Below, piece after piece: positions 37,070 through 46,176 of a DNA stretch of 64,000 nt; position 1 is the first letter of the stretch; every line of letters begins with the position of its first letter. The stretch covers positions 25,766 to 89,765 of the forward strand of contig JAYRRR010000071.1 of assembly GCA_041910015.1 (NCBI GenBank), read 5' to 3'. The notes beneath the pieces are model-generated. The model searched no databases. It was not told the origin of the DNA and was given only the letters and a program-made list of their open reading frames with translations. Source of the stretch: RPQJ01 sp041910015. GTDB taxonomy: Bacteria; Pseudomonadota; Gammaproteobacteria; Steroidobacterales; Steroidobacteraceae. Both the position numbers and the translations under genes were made by a program.

Positions 37070-38407
37070 TCAGACATTGAGCAGCAGATGCTCGCGCTCC
37101 CAGCTGCTGATGACCTGCAGGAACGTGTCGTGCTCGCTCTCCTTCACGGCGGTGTAGGCGAGCACGAAACGGTCGCCGAGCAGGTCGATCAGCGACCGGC
37201 AGTCGCGCAGCATGCGCACCGATTCCTCGAGGCTGCGCGGCAGCCCGAACGGCAGGTCGTAGGCGCTCCCGGTCACGGGTTCCGACGGCTTGAGGCCTTC
37301 GAGCATGCCGAGGTAGCCGCACGCGAGCGAGGCGGCGATGGCGAGGTATGGGTTCGCATCGGCGCCGCCGAGGCGGTTCTCGACGCGGCGGTTCTCGGCG
37401 TTGGAGATCGGTACGCGCAGGCCCGCCGTGCGGTTGTCGTAGCCCCATTGCGTGTTGATGGGCGCGAGGTGACGCAGGATGATGCGGCGGAACGCGTTGA
37501 CGTTGGGCGCGAACAGGCACATCGCCGAGGGCAGGTATTTCTGCAGCCCCGCGATGTGCGCGAAAAAGAGCGCGCTCGGGTTGCCGTCCTTGTCGCTGAA
37601 GATGCTGCGGCCGGTCTTCGTGTCGACGACGCTCTGGTGGATGTGCATGGCGCTGCCGGGCTCGCGGGCCATCGGCTTGGACATGAACGTCGCGTACATC
37701 TTGTGGCGGAAGGCCGCCTCGCGCGCCGTCCGCTTGAACATGAACACCTGGTCGGCGAGCGACATCGCATCGCCGTGGATCAGGTTGATCTCCATCTGCG
37801 CCGCGCCGTCCTCGTGGATCAGCGTGTCGATCTCGATCTCCTGCGCTTCGCAGAACGCGTAGATGTCGTCGAACAGCGGATCGAACTCGTTGACCGCCGC
37901 GATGCTGTACGACTGGCGGCCGATCTCGGGACGGCCCGAGCGGCCGACCGGCGGCTTGAGCGGATAGTCGGCGTCGGTGTTCGGCTCGACCAGGTAGAAC
38001 TCGAGCTCGGGCGCGACGATCGGCTTCCAGCCCCGCGCGGCATAGAGGTCGAGGATGTGGCGCAGCACGTAACGCGGCGCCATGGTCACCGGCCGGCCGT
38101 CGGAATAGAAGCTGTCGTGGATCACCTGCGCGGTCGGCTCCGCGGCCCACGGCACGACGCGCGTCGTTGCCGGGTCGGCCTTCATCACGATGTCGATCTC
38201 CGACGGGCTGATCGCGCGGTCGTCTTCCGGATAGTCGCCCGTCACGGTCTGCAGGAAGATGCTCTCGGGCATGCGCATGCCCTCGTCTTCCGCGAATTTC
38301 ACCGCGGGCATCACCTTGCCACGCGCGATGCCGGCCATGTCGGGCACGACGGCCTCGACTTCGGAAATGCCGTGCTCCTTGAAGAACTGCTGGATCGGGG
38401 TGCTCAT
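37070..38407 (-). CDS. puuA: Gamma-glutamylputrescine synthetase
   Basis: The 445-residue glutamine-synthetase-fold enzyme uses ATP to join glutamate to putrescine. It has the type III/PuuA pattern: VEAVVPDMAGIARGKVMP at the start, the metal-binding APELEFYLVEPN, the ATP-site GAAQMEINLIHGDA, GSAMHIHQSV and the NRTAGLRVP-NRRVENRLGGADANPYL region. No adenylylation-loop tyrosine motif of GlnA is seen. It is the second gene after puuD (6-base gap). A divergent paralogue lies at 39405-40775. Confidence 0.92.
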   Translation of the reverse strand: MSTPIQQFFKEHGISEVEAVVPDMAGIARGKVMPAVKFAEDEGMRMPESIFLQTVTGDYPEDDRAISPSEIDIVMKADPATTRVVPWAAEPTAQVIHDSFYSDGRPVTMAPRYVLRHILDLYAARGWKPIVAPELEFYLVEPNTDADYPLKPPVGRSGRPEIGRQSYSIAAVNEFDPLFDDIYAFCEAQEIEIDTLIHEDGAAQMEINLIHGDAMSLADQVFMFKRTAREAAFRHKMYATFMSKPMAREPGSAMHIHQSVVDTKTGRSIFSDKDGNPSALFFAHIAGLQKYLPSAMCLFAPNVNAFRRIILRHLAPINTQWGYDNRTAGLRVPISNAENRRVENRLGGADANPYLAIAASLACGYLGMLEGLKPSEPVTGSAYDLPFGLPRSLEESVRMLRDCRSLIDLLGDRFVLAYTAVKESEHDTFLQVISSWEREHLLLNV

Positions 38408-38413
38408 GCGTGA

Positions 38414-39166
38414 TTACCGTCTGTTGCTGCGCGAGCGGGCCGCGTCGCCGAAGGCGGCGAACAGCGCACGCGAAAAGGGATGCTTCATGACCTGCCACTC
38501 GGGGTGCCACTGTACGGCCAGCGCGAAACCGGGCGCCGAGCGCACCCGAAACGCCTCGACGAGGCCGTCCGGTGCGCGGGCCTCCACCTCGAGGTCGCGT
38601 CCGAGCGTCTGCACGCCCTGCGAGTGCAGCGAGTTGACCATGACGCGGTCGCTGTCAGCCAAGCCACGCAGCAGGCCGCCCGGGACGAGTTCGATTTCGT
38701 GTGCCTCCGCGTACTGCATCTCGAGCCGCTGTTCCTTGTCCTCGCGGTGATCGCCGAGGCCAGGCACCTCCTGCACCTTCTGGTGCAGCGTGCCGCCGAA
38801 CGCGACGTTCATCTCCTGGAAGCCGCGGCACACGCCGAACAACGGCACGCCGCGCTCGATCGCGTGCGGAATCAGCGGCAGCGTCGTTGCGTCACGGTGC
38901 GGATCGTGCAGCGTGTCGGCATCGCTCGCCGGGCCCGCATAGCGATGCGGCTCGACGTTCGACGGACTGCCCGTCAGCAGGATGCCGTCGAGCGTCTCGA
39001 GCAACTGGTCGAAATCGCGTTCGCCCAGCGCCGGGATCAGCAGCGCAATGGCGTCGGAGGCGTCGGCGACGGCCGCGATGTACTTCTCCCCGACGCAGTG
39101 GAAGGGGTGCGGACCGAGGATGCGCCGGTCCGCGGGTATGCCGATCAGTGGTTTGCGGCGAGCCAC
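38414..39166 (-). CDS. puuD: Gamma-glutamyl-GABA hydrolase
   Basis: The 250-residue class I amidotransferase-type peptidase releases GABA and glutamate from gamma-glutamyl-GABA, the last step of the Puu pathway. The catalytic cysteine lies in LFGVCRGFQEMN and the His/Glu pair in VQWHPEW; LTGSPSNVEP is typical of the family. The start is a GTG at 39166 with AGGA eight bases upstream; the longer frame from 39277 has no family similarity. It leads the leftward puuD-puuA-spuC group. Confidence 0.93.
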   Translation of the reverse strand: MARRKPLIGIPADRRILGPHPFHCVGEKYIAAVADASDAIALLIPALGERDFDQLLETLDGILLTGSPSNVEPHRYAGPASDADTLHDPHRDATTLPLIPHAIERGVPLFGVCRGFQEMNVAFGGTLHQKVQEVPGLGDHREDKEQRLEMQYAEAHEIELVPGGLLRGLADSDRVMVNSLHSQGVQTLGRDLEVEARAPDGLVEAFRVRSAPGFALAVQWHPEWQVMKHPFSRALFAAFGDAARSRSNRR

Positions 39167-39217
39167 GTTTAAGATCCTAGACAGCTTCTGCCCGGCTGTC
39201 GTCTGCGAATGCGCAGC

Positions 39218-39223
39218 ATTAGA
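39218..39223 (-). promoter_or_regulatory. Extended -10 element for puuD
   Basis: On the reverse strand TCTAAT (5 of 6 matches) is preceded by TG one base upstream, the extended -10 pattern. No good -35 lies 16-18 bases away. Transcription would start near 39211, giving a 45-base leader before puuD. Confidence 0.4.
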
Positions 39224-39322
39224 CCACAGCCACCCCCGCCGAGTCGCCGAGCAACGCAAAAAAACGGGCAAAAACAAGCCAGCTCAGGAACTTGACGAGC
39301 GCCAACCACCACCGGTCGCGGC

Positions 39323-39352
39323 TTGCCGCCGACCGCGGCGAGGGGCTATCCT
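39323..39352 (+). promoter_or_regulatory. Candidate promoter for the second glutamine-synthetase gene and puuB
   Basis: TTGCCG and TATCCT (four matches each) are 18 bases apart and would start transcription near 39359, 46 bases before the gene at 39405. The rest of this 238-base divergent gap contains A-rich tracts (seven A, then five A near 39257-39275) but no clear operator. Confidence 0.35.
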
Positions 39353-39404
39353 GCCGCCTCCCCGGCGGCGCGGCCGTCGCTAAATCCTAAACAACGGGGT
39401 CATC

Positions 39405-40775
39405 ATGCCGCAGCTCGCGGACTTTGCGCAGGCGCGCGCCTGGCTCGGCCGCCACCCGCAGGTGCGCTGTATCGACCTGCTGCTGGCCGACCAGATGGGG
39501 ATTCCGCGCGGCAAGCGCGTCACGGTGGACGAACTCGAAGGCATCCACACGACGGGGCTCCTGCTGCCGGCGTCCATGTTCGCGCTCGACGTCCTGGGCG
39601 GCACCGTGCAGTCGACCGGCCTCGGTTTCGACGAGGGCGACGCCGACCGTGCCTGCCTGCCGATCCCGGGCACGCTGGTGCCAGTGCCGTGGCTCGGCGA
39701 GCACGTGGCGCAGATGCAGGTAACGATGTTCGACCACGACCGCTCGCCGTTCGACGGCGATCCGCGTCACGCACTGGAACGCGTCGTGGCGCGCTTTGCC
39801 GCACTCGGTCTCACGCCGGTCATGGCTGTCGAACTCGAGTTCTACCTCGTCGATCGCAGGCGCACGCCGCAGGGGCATGCGCAGCCGCCGCGACAACCGC
39901 TCACGGGCCGGCGCGAGTACAAGACCCAGATCAACTCGATGCAGGAACTCGCCGAGTATTCGGCGGTGCTGGGTGCCATCGAGACCGCGGCACACGCGCA
40001 GGAACTGCCGACGGGCACAGTACTGGCCGAATACGGCCCGGGACAGTTCGAGGTCAACCTGCACCACGTCGACGACGCGTTGCTCGCCTGCGACCACGCC
40101 ATCCGGCTGAAGCGGCTGGTCAAGGGCGTGGCATTGCAGCACGGCATGGAAGCGACGTTCATGCCCAAGCCGTATCGCGATCACGCCGGCAGCGGCGCGC
40201 ACCTGCACGTGAGCCTCGTCGACTCGCAGGGGCGCAACGTCTTCGCCGCGGACGATCCGCAGGGCAGCGTGCAACTGCGTCATGCGATCGGCGGACTCGC
40301 GGTCACGATGAACGACGCAATGGCAATTTGTGCGCCGACGGCGAATTCGTACCGCCGTTTCCAGCCGGAGGCCTATGTGCCGCTGAACCCGAGCTGGTCG
40401 GTGAACAACCGTGGCGTCGCGTTTCGCGTGCCGCACGGGCCGCCGGCGAGCCGCCGCGTCGAGCACCGGGTCGCGGGTGCCGACGCCAATCCCTACCTGC
40501 TGGCGGCGATCGTGCTGGCAGGCATGCACCTCGGGCTCACCCGCAAGCTCGATCCCGGCCCTGTGCTCGCCGGCAATGCCTATCGCGACTCCACGCCGAC
40601 CATCCCGCTGTCGTGGCCGGAGGCGATCGGAGCATTCGAGCGCAGCGAATTCGTGAAAGACTATCTCGGCGCACGGCTGGCGCGGCTGTACGCACAGACC
40701 CGTCGCGGCGAGATGATGGATTTCAGCTCGCACGTTCCCGCGATCGACTACGACTGGTACCTGACGACGAGCTGA
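39405..40775 (+). CDS. Glutamine-synthetase-like gamma-glutamylamine ligase, second copy
   Basis: The 456-residue enzyme has the same fold as PuuA but is clearly diverged: CIDLLLADQMGIPRGKRV, the metal site AVELEFYLVDRR, YGPGQFEVNLHHVDD, GSGAHLHVSLVD and HRVAGADANPYLLAA. It is followed one base later by puuB, so it is the ligase actually co-expressed with the oxidase, while puuA is co-expressed with puuD and spuC on the other strand. It may use another amine (spermidine, cadaverine, ethanolamine) or be a second putrescine ligase. No predicted symbol is given because the substrate is uncertain. Confidence 0.85.
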   Translation: MPQLADFAQARAWLGRHPQVRCIDLLLADQMGIPRGKRVTVDELEGIHTTGLLLPASMFALDVLGGTVQSTGLGFDEGDADRACLPIPGTLVPVPWLGEHVAQMQVTMFDHDRSPFDGDPRHALERVVARFAALGLTPVMAVELEFYLVDRRRTPQGHAQPPRQPLTGRREYKTQINSMQELAEYSAVLGAIETAAHAQELPTGTVLAEYGPGQFEVNLHHVDDALLACDHAIRLKRLVKGVALQHGMEATFMPKPYRDHAGSGAHLHVSLVDSQGRNVFAADDPQGSVQLRHAIGGLAVTMNDAMAICAPTANSYRRFQPEAYVPLNPSWSVNNRGVAFRVPHGPPASRRVEHRVAGADANPYLLAAIVLAGMHLGLTRKLDPGPVLAGNAYRDSTPTIPLSWPEAIGAFERSEFVKDYLGARLARLYAQTRRGEMMDFSSHVPAIDYDWYLTTS

Positions 40776-40776
40776 A

Positions 40777-42063
40777 ATGGCCGCCGTCCCGCACATCGAC
40801 TCGTACTACGCCGTCTCGGCGAACCCGGCCCCGGTACGCGCTGCGCTGAGCGAGGACCTCGTCGCCGACATCTGCGTGGTCGGCGGCGGACTCGCCGGTT
40901 GCTCGACGGCACTCGAACTGGCCGAGCGCGGCTACGACGTCGTGCTGCTGGAAGGGAAGCGCATCGCGTGGGGCGCGTCGGGCCGCAGCGGCGGACAGGC
41001 CATCGTCGGCTATGCGTGCAGTCAGGACAAGCTGGTCGCGCAGGTCGGGCGCGAGGCTGCGCGGCAGATGTTCGACATCACCGTCGAAGCGCAGGAACTG
41101 ATCCGGCATCGGGTCGCGCGGCACGCCATCGAATGCGACCTGCACTGGGGCCATCTGCACGTGGCGCTCAAGCCGCGGCAGGTGCAGGAACTGCGCAGCC
41201 ATCAGCAGGAACTCGAGCGGGACTACGGCTACGCCGGCACGCGCTGGCTCGAACGCGACGAGCTGCGGCAGGTACTCGGCACCGACCGCTACGCCGGCGG
41301 TCTGCGCGACGATCGCAGCGGCCACCTGCACCCGCTCAACTACACGCTCGGCCTCGCGGCCGCGGCGGAAGCGGCCGGCGTACGCATCTTCGAGGGCACC
41401 GGGGTCGTGGGTTTCGAGCCCGGGGCGACGGTGCGCGTGCGCACGAAGGATGGCGCCTCGGTGCGCGCGAAACACCTCGCGCTCTGCTGCAACGCGTTCA
41501 TCGACGCCCGGCTGTCGCGGCGCTTGCGCAACCGGATCATGCCGGTGGGCACGTACATCGTCGCAACGGCGCCCCTCGGCCGCGAACGCATCGAGTCGCT
41601 GCTGCGCGAGAACGTCGCGGTGTCCGACGTCAACTTCGTGCTCGACTACTTCCGCCGCTCCGCGGACCACCGGCTGCTGTTCGGCGGCCGCGTGAGCTAC
41701 TCCGGCCACGACGCCATGGACACCGCGAGGGCGACGCGCGAGCGCATGCTCAAGGTCTTCCCCGGCCTGCGCGACGTCAGGATCGAGTACGCCTGGGGCG
41801 GCTACGTCGACATCACGATGAGCCGCGCTCCGGACTTCGGCCGGCTGACGTCGAACGTGTACTACCTGCAGGGTTTCTCGGGCCACGGCGTCGCCCTGAC
41901 CGGCATGGCGGGAAGGATGGTGGCCGAGGCGATCGCCGGGCAGGCCGGACGCTTCGACCTCTTCGGCCGCCTGCGGCATCGGGACTTCCCGGGTGGCCCG
42001 GCGCTGCGCATGCCAGTGCTGGTGCTCGCGATGCTCTGGTACCGGATGAAGGACTGGCTGTAG
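40777..42063 (+). CDS. puuB: Gamma-glutamylputrescine oxidase
   Basis: The 428-residue flavoprotein oxidises gamma-glutamylputrescine to gamma-glutamyl-gamma-aminobutyraldehyde with hydrogen peroxide and ammonia release. The FAD-binding motif ADICVVGGGLAGCSTALEL, the RIAWGASGRSGGQAI segment, RSGHLHPLNYTLGLA and the C-terminal FAD contact LQGFSGHGVALTG are those of the PuuB/DAO family. It starts one base after the stop of the preceding ligase gene. The following 60 bases to the convergent queD show no clear terminator. Confidence 0.93.
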   Translation: MAAVPHIDSYYAVSANPAPVRAALSEDLVADICVVGGGLAGCSTALELAERGYDVVLLEGKRIAWGASGRSGGQAIVGYACSQDKLVAQVGREAARQMFDITVEAQELIRHRVARHAIECDLHWGHLHVALKPRQVQELRSHQQELERDYGYAGTRWLERDELRQVLGTDRYAGGLRDDRSGHLHPLNYTLGLAAAAEAAGVRIFEGTGVVGFEPGATVRVRTKDGASVRAKHLALCCNAFIDARLSRRLRNRIMPVGTYIVATAPLGRERIESLLRENVAVSDVNFVLDYFRRSADHRLLFGGRVSYSGHDAMDTARATRERMLKVFPGLRDVRIEYAWGGYVDITMSRAPDFGRLTSNVYYLQGFSGHGVALTGMAGRMVAEAIAGQAGRFDLFGRLRHRDFPGGPALRMPVLVLAMLWYRMKDWL

Positions 42064-42123
42064 CAGTCGTCGGGTCTCGCGCGGTACCGGAACGACACAC
42101 CCGGCTCTCGCAAGCGTACAAGC

Positions 42124-42480
42124 TCACTCGCCCGCGTAGCTCACCCCGCTCGAGCAAGTCTCGTGCACGACGACGCGCGAAAGTTCCGGCAGCGCGGGTT
42201 TCAGCTCGCGCCAGATCCACCGCGCGAGGTTCTCGCTGGTCGGATTCTCGAGGCCCGGCACGTCGTTCAGGTAGTGGTGATCGAGCCGTTCGAACAGCGG
42301 CGCGAAGGCCTGCTTGATGACCCCGAAATCCATGACCCAGCCGAGGCGCGGGTCGACCGGGCCGGCGACGTGCAGATCGACCCGGAACGAGTGCCCGTGC
42401 ACGCGCGCGCACTTGTGCCCCGTCGGGACGTTGGGCAGCCGATGCGCGCTTTCCAAAGTGAAGGACTTGTAGATTTCCAC
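42124..42480 (-). CDS. queD: 6-carboxytetrahydropterin synthase
   Basis: The 118-residue enzyme makes 6-carboxytetrahydropterin in queuosine biosynthesis. Zinc-binding histidines occur in ESAHRLPN and HGHSFRVDLHV, the catalytic cysteine in GHKCARVHGH, and the C-terminal VVVHETCSSG is typical. The start is a GTG at 42480 (VEIYKSFTLESAH); the much longer frame in which it sits is antisense or shadow sequence of rlmKL. It follows rlmKL after 53 bases. Confidence 0.9.
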   Translation of the reverse strand: MEIYKSFTLESAHRLPNVPTGHKCARVHGHSFRVDLHVAGPVDPRLGWVMDFGVIKQAFAPLFERLDHHYLNDVPGLENPTSENLARWIWRELKPALPELSRVVVHETCSSGVSYAGE

Positions 42481-42533
42481 GGCGGAGGGTTCGGGAGGAA
42501 TGCCGGTACGCGGGCGCCAGTATCGGCACGCCG

Positions 42534-44723
42534 TCAGGCCGTCGCAAGCACCGGCGTGCGGGGTCGCAGCAGATAGCAGACGTGGATCTTCGCGTTGCGC
42601 GCGAAATCCTCTGGAATCGTGGCGCGCGTGAGATCCTCGACGTCGAACTGCGCGAGCGTCGTCGCGTCGAGCCTGAACTTCTGGAAATTGTTCGAGAACA
42701 CGATGCTGCCGCCGGGCGCCAGCAGGCGGGAGGCCGCCCCGAGCAGCCACACGTGGTCCTGCTGGACGTCGAACTCGCGTTGCATGCGTTTCGAGCGCGA
42801 ATGCGTCGGCGGGTCGATGAAGACGAGGTCGTATTGCGGTGGCCGCGACGCTTGCGCCTGCGTCTCCAGCCACGCGAGGCAATCCGCCTGCACGAATTCG
42901 TGCGGCGGCCCGCGCAGGCCGTTCAGGTCCATGTTGCGCAGCGCCCAGTCGAGGTAGGTGCGCGACATGTCGACCGTCGTCGACGCGATCGCCCCGCCGC
43001 CCACGGCGTGCACCGTCGCCGCGCCCGTGTAGGCGAACAGGTTCAGGAAACGCCTGCCCGCCGCCATTTCGCCGATGCGCGCACGGGTGATGCGATGGTC
43101 GAGAAACAGACCCGTGTCGAGGTAGTCGGTGAAGTTGACGAGGAACCGGTACCGGCCCTCGCGCACCGCGTGGAACTGTCCACCCGCATCGAGCTTCTCG
43201 TACTGCTCGCTCGCCCTCTGCCGACGTCGCACCCTGAGGAACATGCGCTCCGCATCGATGCCGAGCACGCCCGGGACCTGCGCCAGCGCCTCGTCCCGAC
43301 GCGCCCGCACCGCTTCCTGCGCGACGGTGTCTGGCGCCGCGTATTCCTGCACGAACGCCCAGCGCTCGTCGTTGCCGTAGATGTCCACCGCGAAGGCGTA
43401 CTCGGGCATGTCGGCGTCGTACACGCGATAGCACGCCACGTCGTGGCGACGCGCCCATTTCTCGAGCCGATCGAAGTTCTTGCGCAACCGGTTGCCGAAC
43501 ATCGCGGAGCCCGGTCGTGTCTTCGCGGCCTCGAGCCGCGCAGCCCGCACCTGCCGCGGATCGGGCTCGATGGCGCTTTCGTCCAGCCGGAAGCGCAGCA
43601 GTCGTCCCTCGATGGGGCCGTTGTAGAACGTGTGCACGCGCCAGGCTCGCAGCCGCAGGGCGCGGCCAAGAGCGGGATCGCCGGTGAAGACGGCTGCCTC
43701 CCAGCCCGCAAAGCAGCGCAGCAGCTTCTCGCCGAGCTGGCCGTAGAGCGCCTCGATGCGCTCGGGATCGCCGATGCGCACGCCGTAGGGCGGGTTCACG
43801 AGCACGAGACCGGACCCGTGGCGCGTCGCGGGCAGGTTCGCCAGATCGCGTCGCTCGAACACGAGGTGATCCCCGAGTCCGGCGCGATTCGCGTTCGCGA
43901 GGCTGGCGCGGACGGCAGCCTGGTCGCGGTCGCTGCCACCGCAACGCCCGCCGGCGAGCACGTCGAGCTTGCGCGCGCGCTCCGCCGCCGACCGCAGGCC
44001 CTGCCAGAGCGTCGCGTCGTGCTGCCGCCAGCGCTCGAACCCGAATCGCCGCCGCAACAGGCCCGGTGCGACGTCCGCAGCGATCAATGCTGCCTCGATG
44101 ACCAGCGTGCCGGAGCCGCACATCGGATCGAAGAAGGCGCCGCCCCGCGCCGCGATCTCCGGCCAGCCCGTGCGCAGCAACAGTGCCGCCGCGAGGTTTT
44201 CCTTGAGTGGTGCTTCGACGCCCGCCTGACGGTACCCGCGCCGGTGCAGCGGCTCGCCGCTCACGTCGATGCCGACCGTGACGCGCTCGCGTGCGAACCG
44301 CAGACTGACGCGCAGGTCGGGCGTCGCGAGATCGACAGAAGGCCGCGCCCCCGCGCTTTCGCGCATGCGGTCGACGATCGCATCTTTCGCCTTGAGCGCC
44401 GCAAACTGCGTGTGCCGCAGCCAGCGAGGCGGCTCGCCGACGACGTCGACGGCAAACGTGCCGTCCGGCCCGACGTGCGACTCCCACGGCAGGCCGAGCA
44501 GGCCCCGGTACATCGCCTCGGGCTCCGCGGCGTCGAGTTCGTCCAGGGTCAGCACGACCCGACTTGCCGTGCGCGAATGCAGACAGGCGAGGTACGCGTC
44601 GCGCAGCTCGCCGTCGAAGGCGACGCCGGCCGGGTGCTCGCGCTCGACGGCGATGCCGAGTGCGCGCAGTTCACCGCCCAGCAGGTCGCTGACGTTGCGC
44701 GGGCAGGCCGCGAAGAACCTCAC
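42534..44723 (-). CDS. rlmL: Bifunctional 23S rRNA guanine methyltransferase RlmKL
   Basis: The 729-residue protein is the fused form that methylates G2445 (RlmL part) and G2069 (RlmK part) of 23S rRNA. It has an N-terminal THUMP region, the RlmL SAM motif FDPMCGSGTLVIEAA with the catalytic NPPYGVRIGD, and the C-terminal RlmK domain with FLNLFAYTGAATVHAV and DPPTHSRSKRM. The fused arrangement is typical of Gammaproteobacteria. It overlaps the upstream exonuclease fusion gene by four bases. Confidence 0.95.
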   Translation of the reverse strand: MRFFAACPRNVSDLLGGELRALGIAVEREHPAGVAFDGELRDAYLACLHSRTASRVVLTLDELDAAEPEAMYRGLLGLPWESHVGPDGTFAVDVVGEPPRWLRHTQFAALKAKDAIVDRMRESAGARPSVDLATPDLRVSLRFARERVTVGIDVSGEPLHRRGYRQAGVEAPLKENLAAALLLRTGWPEIAARGGAFFDPMCGSGTLVIEAALIAADVAPGLLRRRFGFERWRQHDATLWQGLRSAAERARKLDVLAGGRCGGSDRDQAAVRASLANANRAGLGDHLVFERRDLANLPATRHGSGLVLVNPPYGVRIGDPERIEALYGQLGEKLLRCFAGWEAAVFTGDPALGRALRLRAWRVHTFYNGPIEGRLLRFRLDESAIEPDPRQVRAARLEAAKTRPGSAMFGNRLRKNFDRLEKWARRHDVACYRVYDADMPEYAFAVDIYGNDERWAFVQEYAAPDTVAQEAVRARRDEALAQVPGVLGIDAERMFLRVRRRQRASEQYEKLDAGGQFHAVREGRYRFLVNFTDYLDTGLFLDHRITRARIGEMAAGRRFLNLFAYTGAATVHAVGGGAIASTTVDMSRTYLDWALRNMDLNGLRGPPHEFVQADCLAWLETQAQASRPPQYDLVFIDPPTHSRSKRMQREFDVQQDHVWLLGAASRLLAPGGSIVFSNNFQKFRLDATTLAQFDVEDLTRATIPEDFARNAKIHVCYLLRPRTPVLATA

Positions 44724-46171
44724 GGCCGGCCCACCGGCCTGGAGAGCAGGAGCAGATCGCGTGGCCTCACGTCCTTCAGCGCGCGTCCGATGATCCGATA
44801 ACCGTCCGCGTCAAAGGCCACCGCTGCCGCGGTGCGCACCAGTTCGGCGATCTCCTTGTCGTCGCGCGCCGTACCAAGGTACCGCCAGCGATCGAGAACG
44901 TGCACCTGCGTGCCACCCGCGTCGGGCGCCGGCTCGCGGATACCGATCGGCCCGGCGAACGGCCACGCCCTGAGGCGCAGTGACGCGAGGGTGAGCTGCA
45001 GGCGCGCGTCGTGCACCGTACGCGGCTCCATGCCCACGCAGGCGCCGCGGCACGTGTTCACGTGGAAGCCGAAGCAACTGCCCTCGCCCGGCTCGAGCCC
45101 GAGCGTCTTGAGACACAGCCCGGCCTCGCGCGCCTTGCCTTCGATCGCACGCCAGGCGTCCTTTGCGCTGCAGAACGGGCCGAAGACGGCTTCGTCGCCG
45201 TTCAGATCCGCTTCGTCGAGCGGCACGACCTCCGGCATCAACCCGGCACCCGCCGGCACCAGGCGCACGACGCAGTCCTCCCCGCCGCGGCGCAGTCGCC
45301 GGTTCGTCGCAGGACCCAGTTCCCTGACCAGCCGCGATTCGAGCAGCAGCGCACCCAGTTCGCCCCCGGTCTCGATCCACTCGACCCGGTGCGTCCGCTG
45401 CGCGAGCTTCGACTCGCGGCCCGACCGGTGCCTGCCCGCGAAATGCGCGAACACGCCGCTGCGGATGTTGCGACCCTTGCCGACGTAGAGCAGCGCGCCC
45501 CCCTCGTCCCGGAAAAGGTACACGCCGGCACCTTCAGGCAGGTCGTCCGCCAGATCGGGGGGCAGGTGCGCCGGCAATCGAGCCTCCCGCACGGCGTGGG
45601 TCACGGCCGCGTGCACGGCCTCCGCGCCACGCTCACGCTCGATCGCCGCGAGCAGCGCCGGCAGGACCCGGGCATCGCCGAGCGCGCGGTGACGGGCCAC
45701 GCAGGCGAGACCGAACCGGTCGATCAGCGCGTCGAGATTGTGGCGCGGGTGCTCGGCGTACATGGCGCGGGACAGGCGAACCGTGCAGAGCACGGGTGCC
45801 GAGAAGCGCAGGCCCAGGCGGCGGAACTCGGTGCGCAGGAAACCGTAGTCGAACCGGGCATTGTGTGCGACGAACAGCCTGCCTTCGAGACGTCGCTGCA
45901 CTTCCGCAGCGACGTCCTCGAACCGTGGCGCGCCGGCCACCATCGAGTCGTCGATGCCGGTGAATGCCGCGATCGCCGGCGGGATGCGCGTGCCCGGACG
46001 CACCAGCGTGCTCCATTCGTCGACGACGGCGCCGTCTTCGAGCAGGACGATGCCGACCTCGATGACGCGGTGCTGCGCGGCCAGACCGCCGGTGGTTTCG
46101 AGGTCGACGCAGGCGACACGACCCCGCAGCGACTCGGCGTGCAGTGTCGGCGGCTCGGGAAGATCCACCAT
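44720..46171 (-). CDS. DnaQ-like exonuclease fused to GIY-YIG nuclease
   Basis: The 483-residue protein has a 3'-5' DEDD exonuclease domain at about 15-180 (CVDLETTGGLAAQHRV, FVAHNARFDYGFLRTEF, HRALGDARVL) and a UvrC/Cho-type GIY-YIG domain at about 215-300 (GVYLFRDEGGALLYVGKG, RNIRSGVFAHF). It has no UvrC C-terminal endonuclease or helix-hairpin-helix part. Such DnaQ-Cho fusions are presumed to work in DNA repair, cutting and trimming damaged strands. The C-terminal 180 residues contain a cysteine-bearing segment, CFGFHVNTCRGACVG, that also occurs in other members. It lies 5 bases after aguB. Confidence 0.88.
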   Translation of the reverse strand: MVDLPEPPTLHAESLRGRVACVDLETTGGLAAQHRVIEVGIVLLEDGAVVDEWSTLVRPGTRIPPAIAAFTGIDDSMVAGAPRFEDVAAEVQRRLEGRLFVAHNARFDYGFLRTEFRRLGLRFSAPVLCTVRLSRAMYAEHPRHNLDALIDRFGLACVARHRALGDARVLPALLAAIERERGAEAVHAAVTHAVREARLPAHLPPDLADDLPEGAGVYLFRDEGGALLYVGKGRNIRSGVFAHFAGRHRSGRESKLAQRTHRVEWIETGGELGALLLESRLVRELGPATNRRLRRGGEDCVVRLVPAGAGLMPEVVPLDEADLNGDEAVFGPFCSAKDAWRAIEGKAREAGLCLKTLGLEPGEGSCFGFHVNTCRGACVGMEPRTVHDARLQLTLASLRLRAWPFAGPIGIREPAPDAGGTQVHVLDRWRYLGTARDDKEIAELVRTAAAVAFDADGYRIIGRALKDVRPRDLLLLSRPVGRP

Positions 46172-46176
46172 TCCGC

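Noticed and set aside
36176..38413. 745-codon frame antisense to spuC and puuA
   Set aside because: Both opposite-strand genes have complete family motifs, while this frame shows no recognisable domain.
39257..39275. A-tracts as a terminator between divergent genes
   Set aside because: No stem-loop precedes the tracts and both flanking genes are transcribed away from them.
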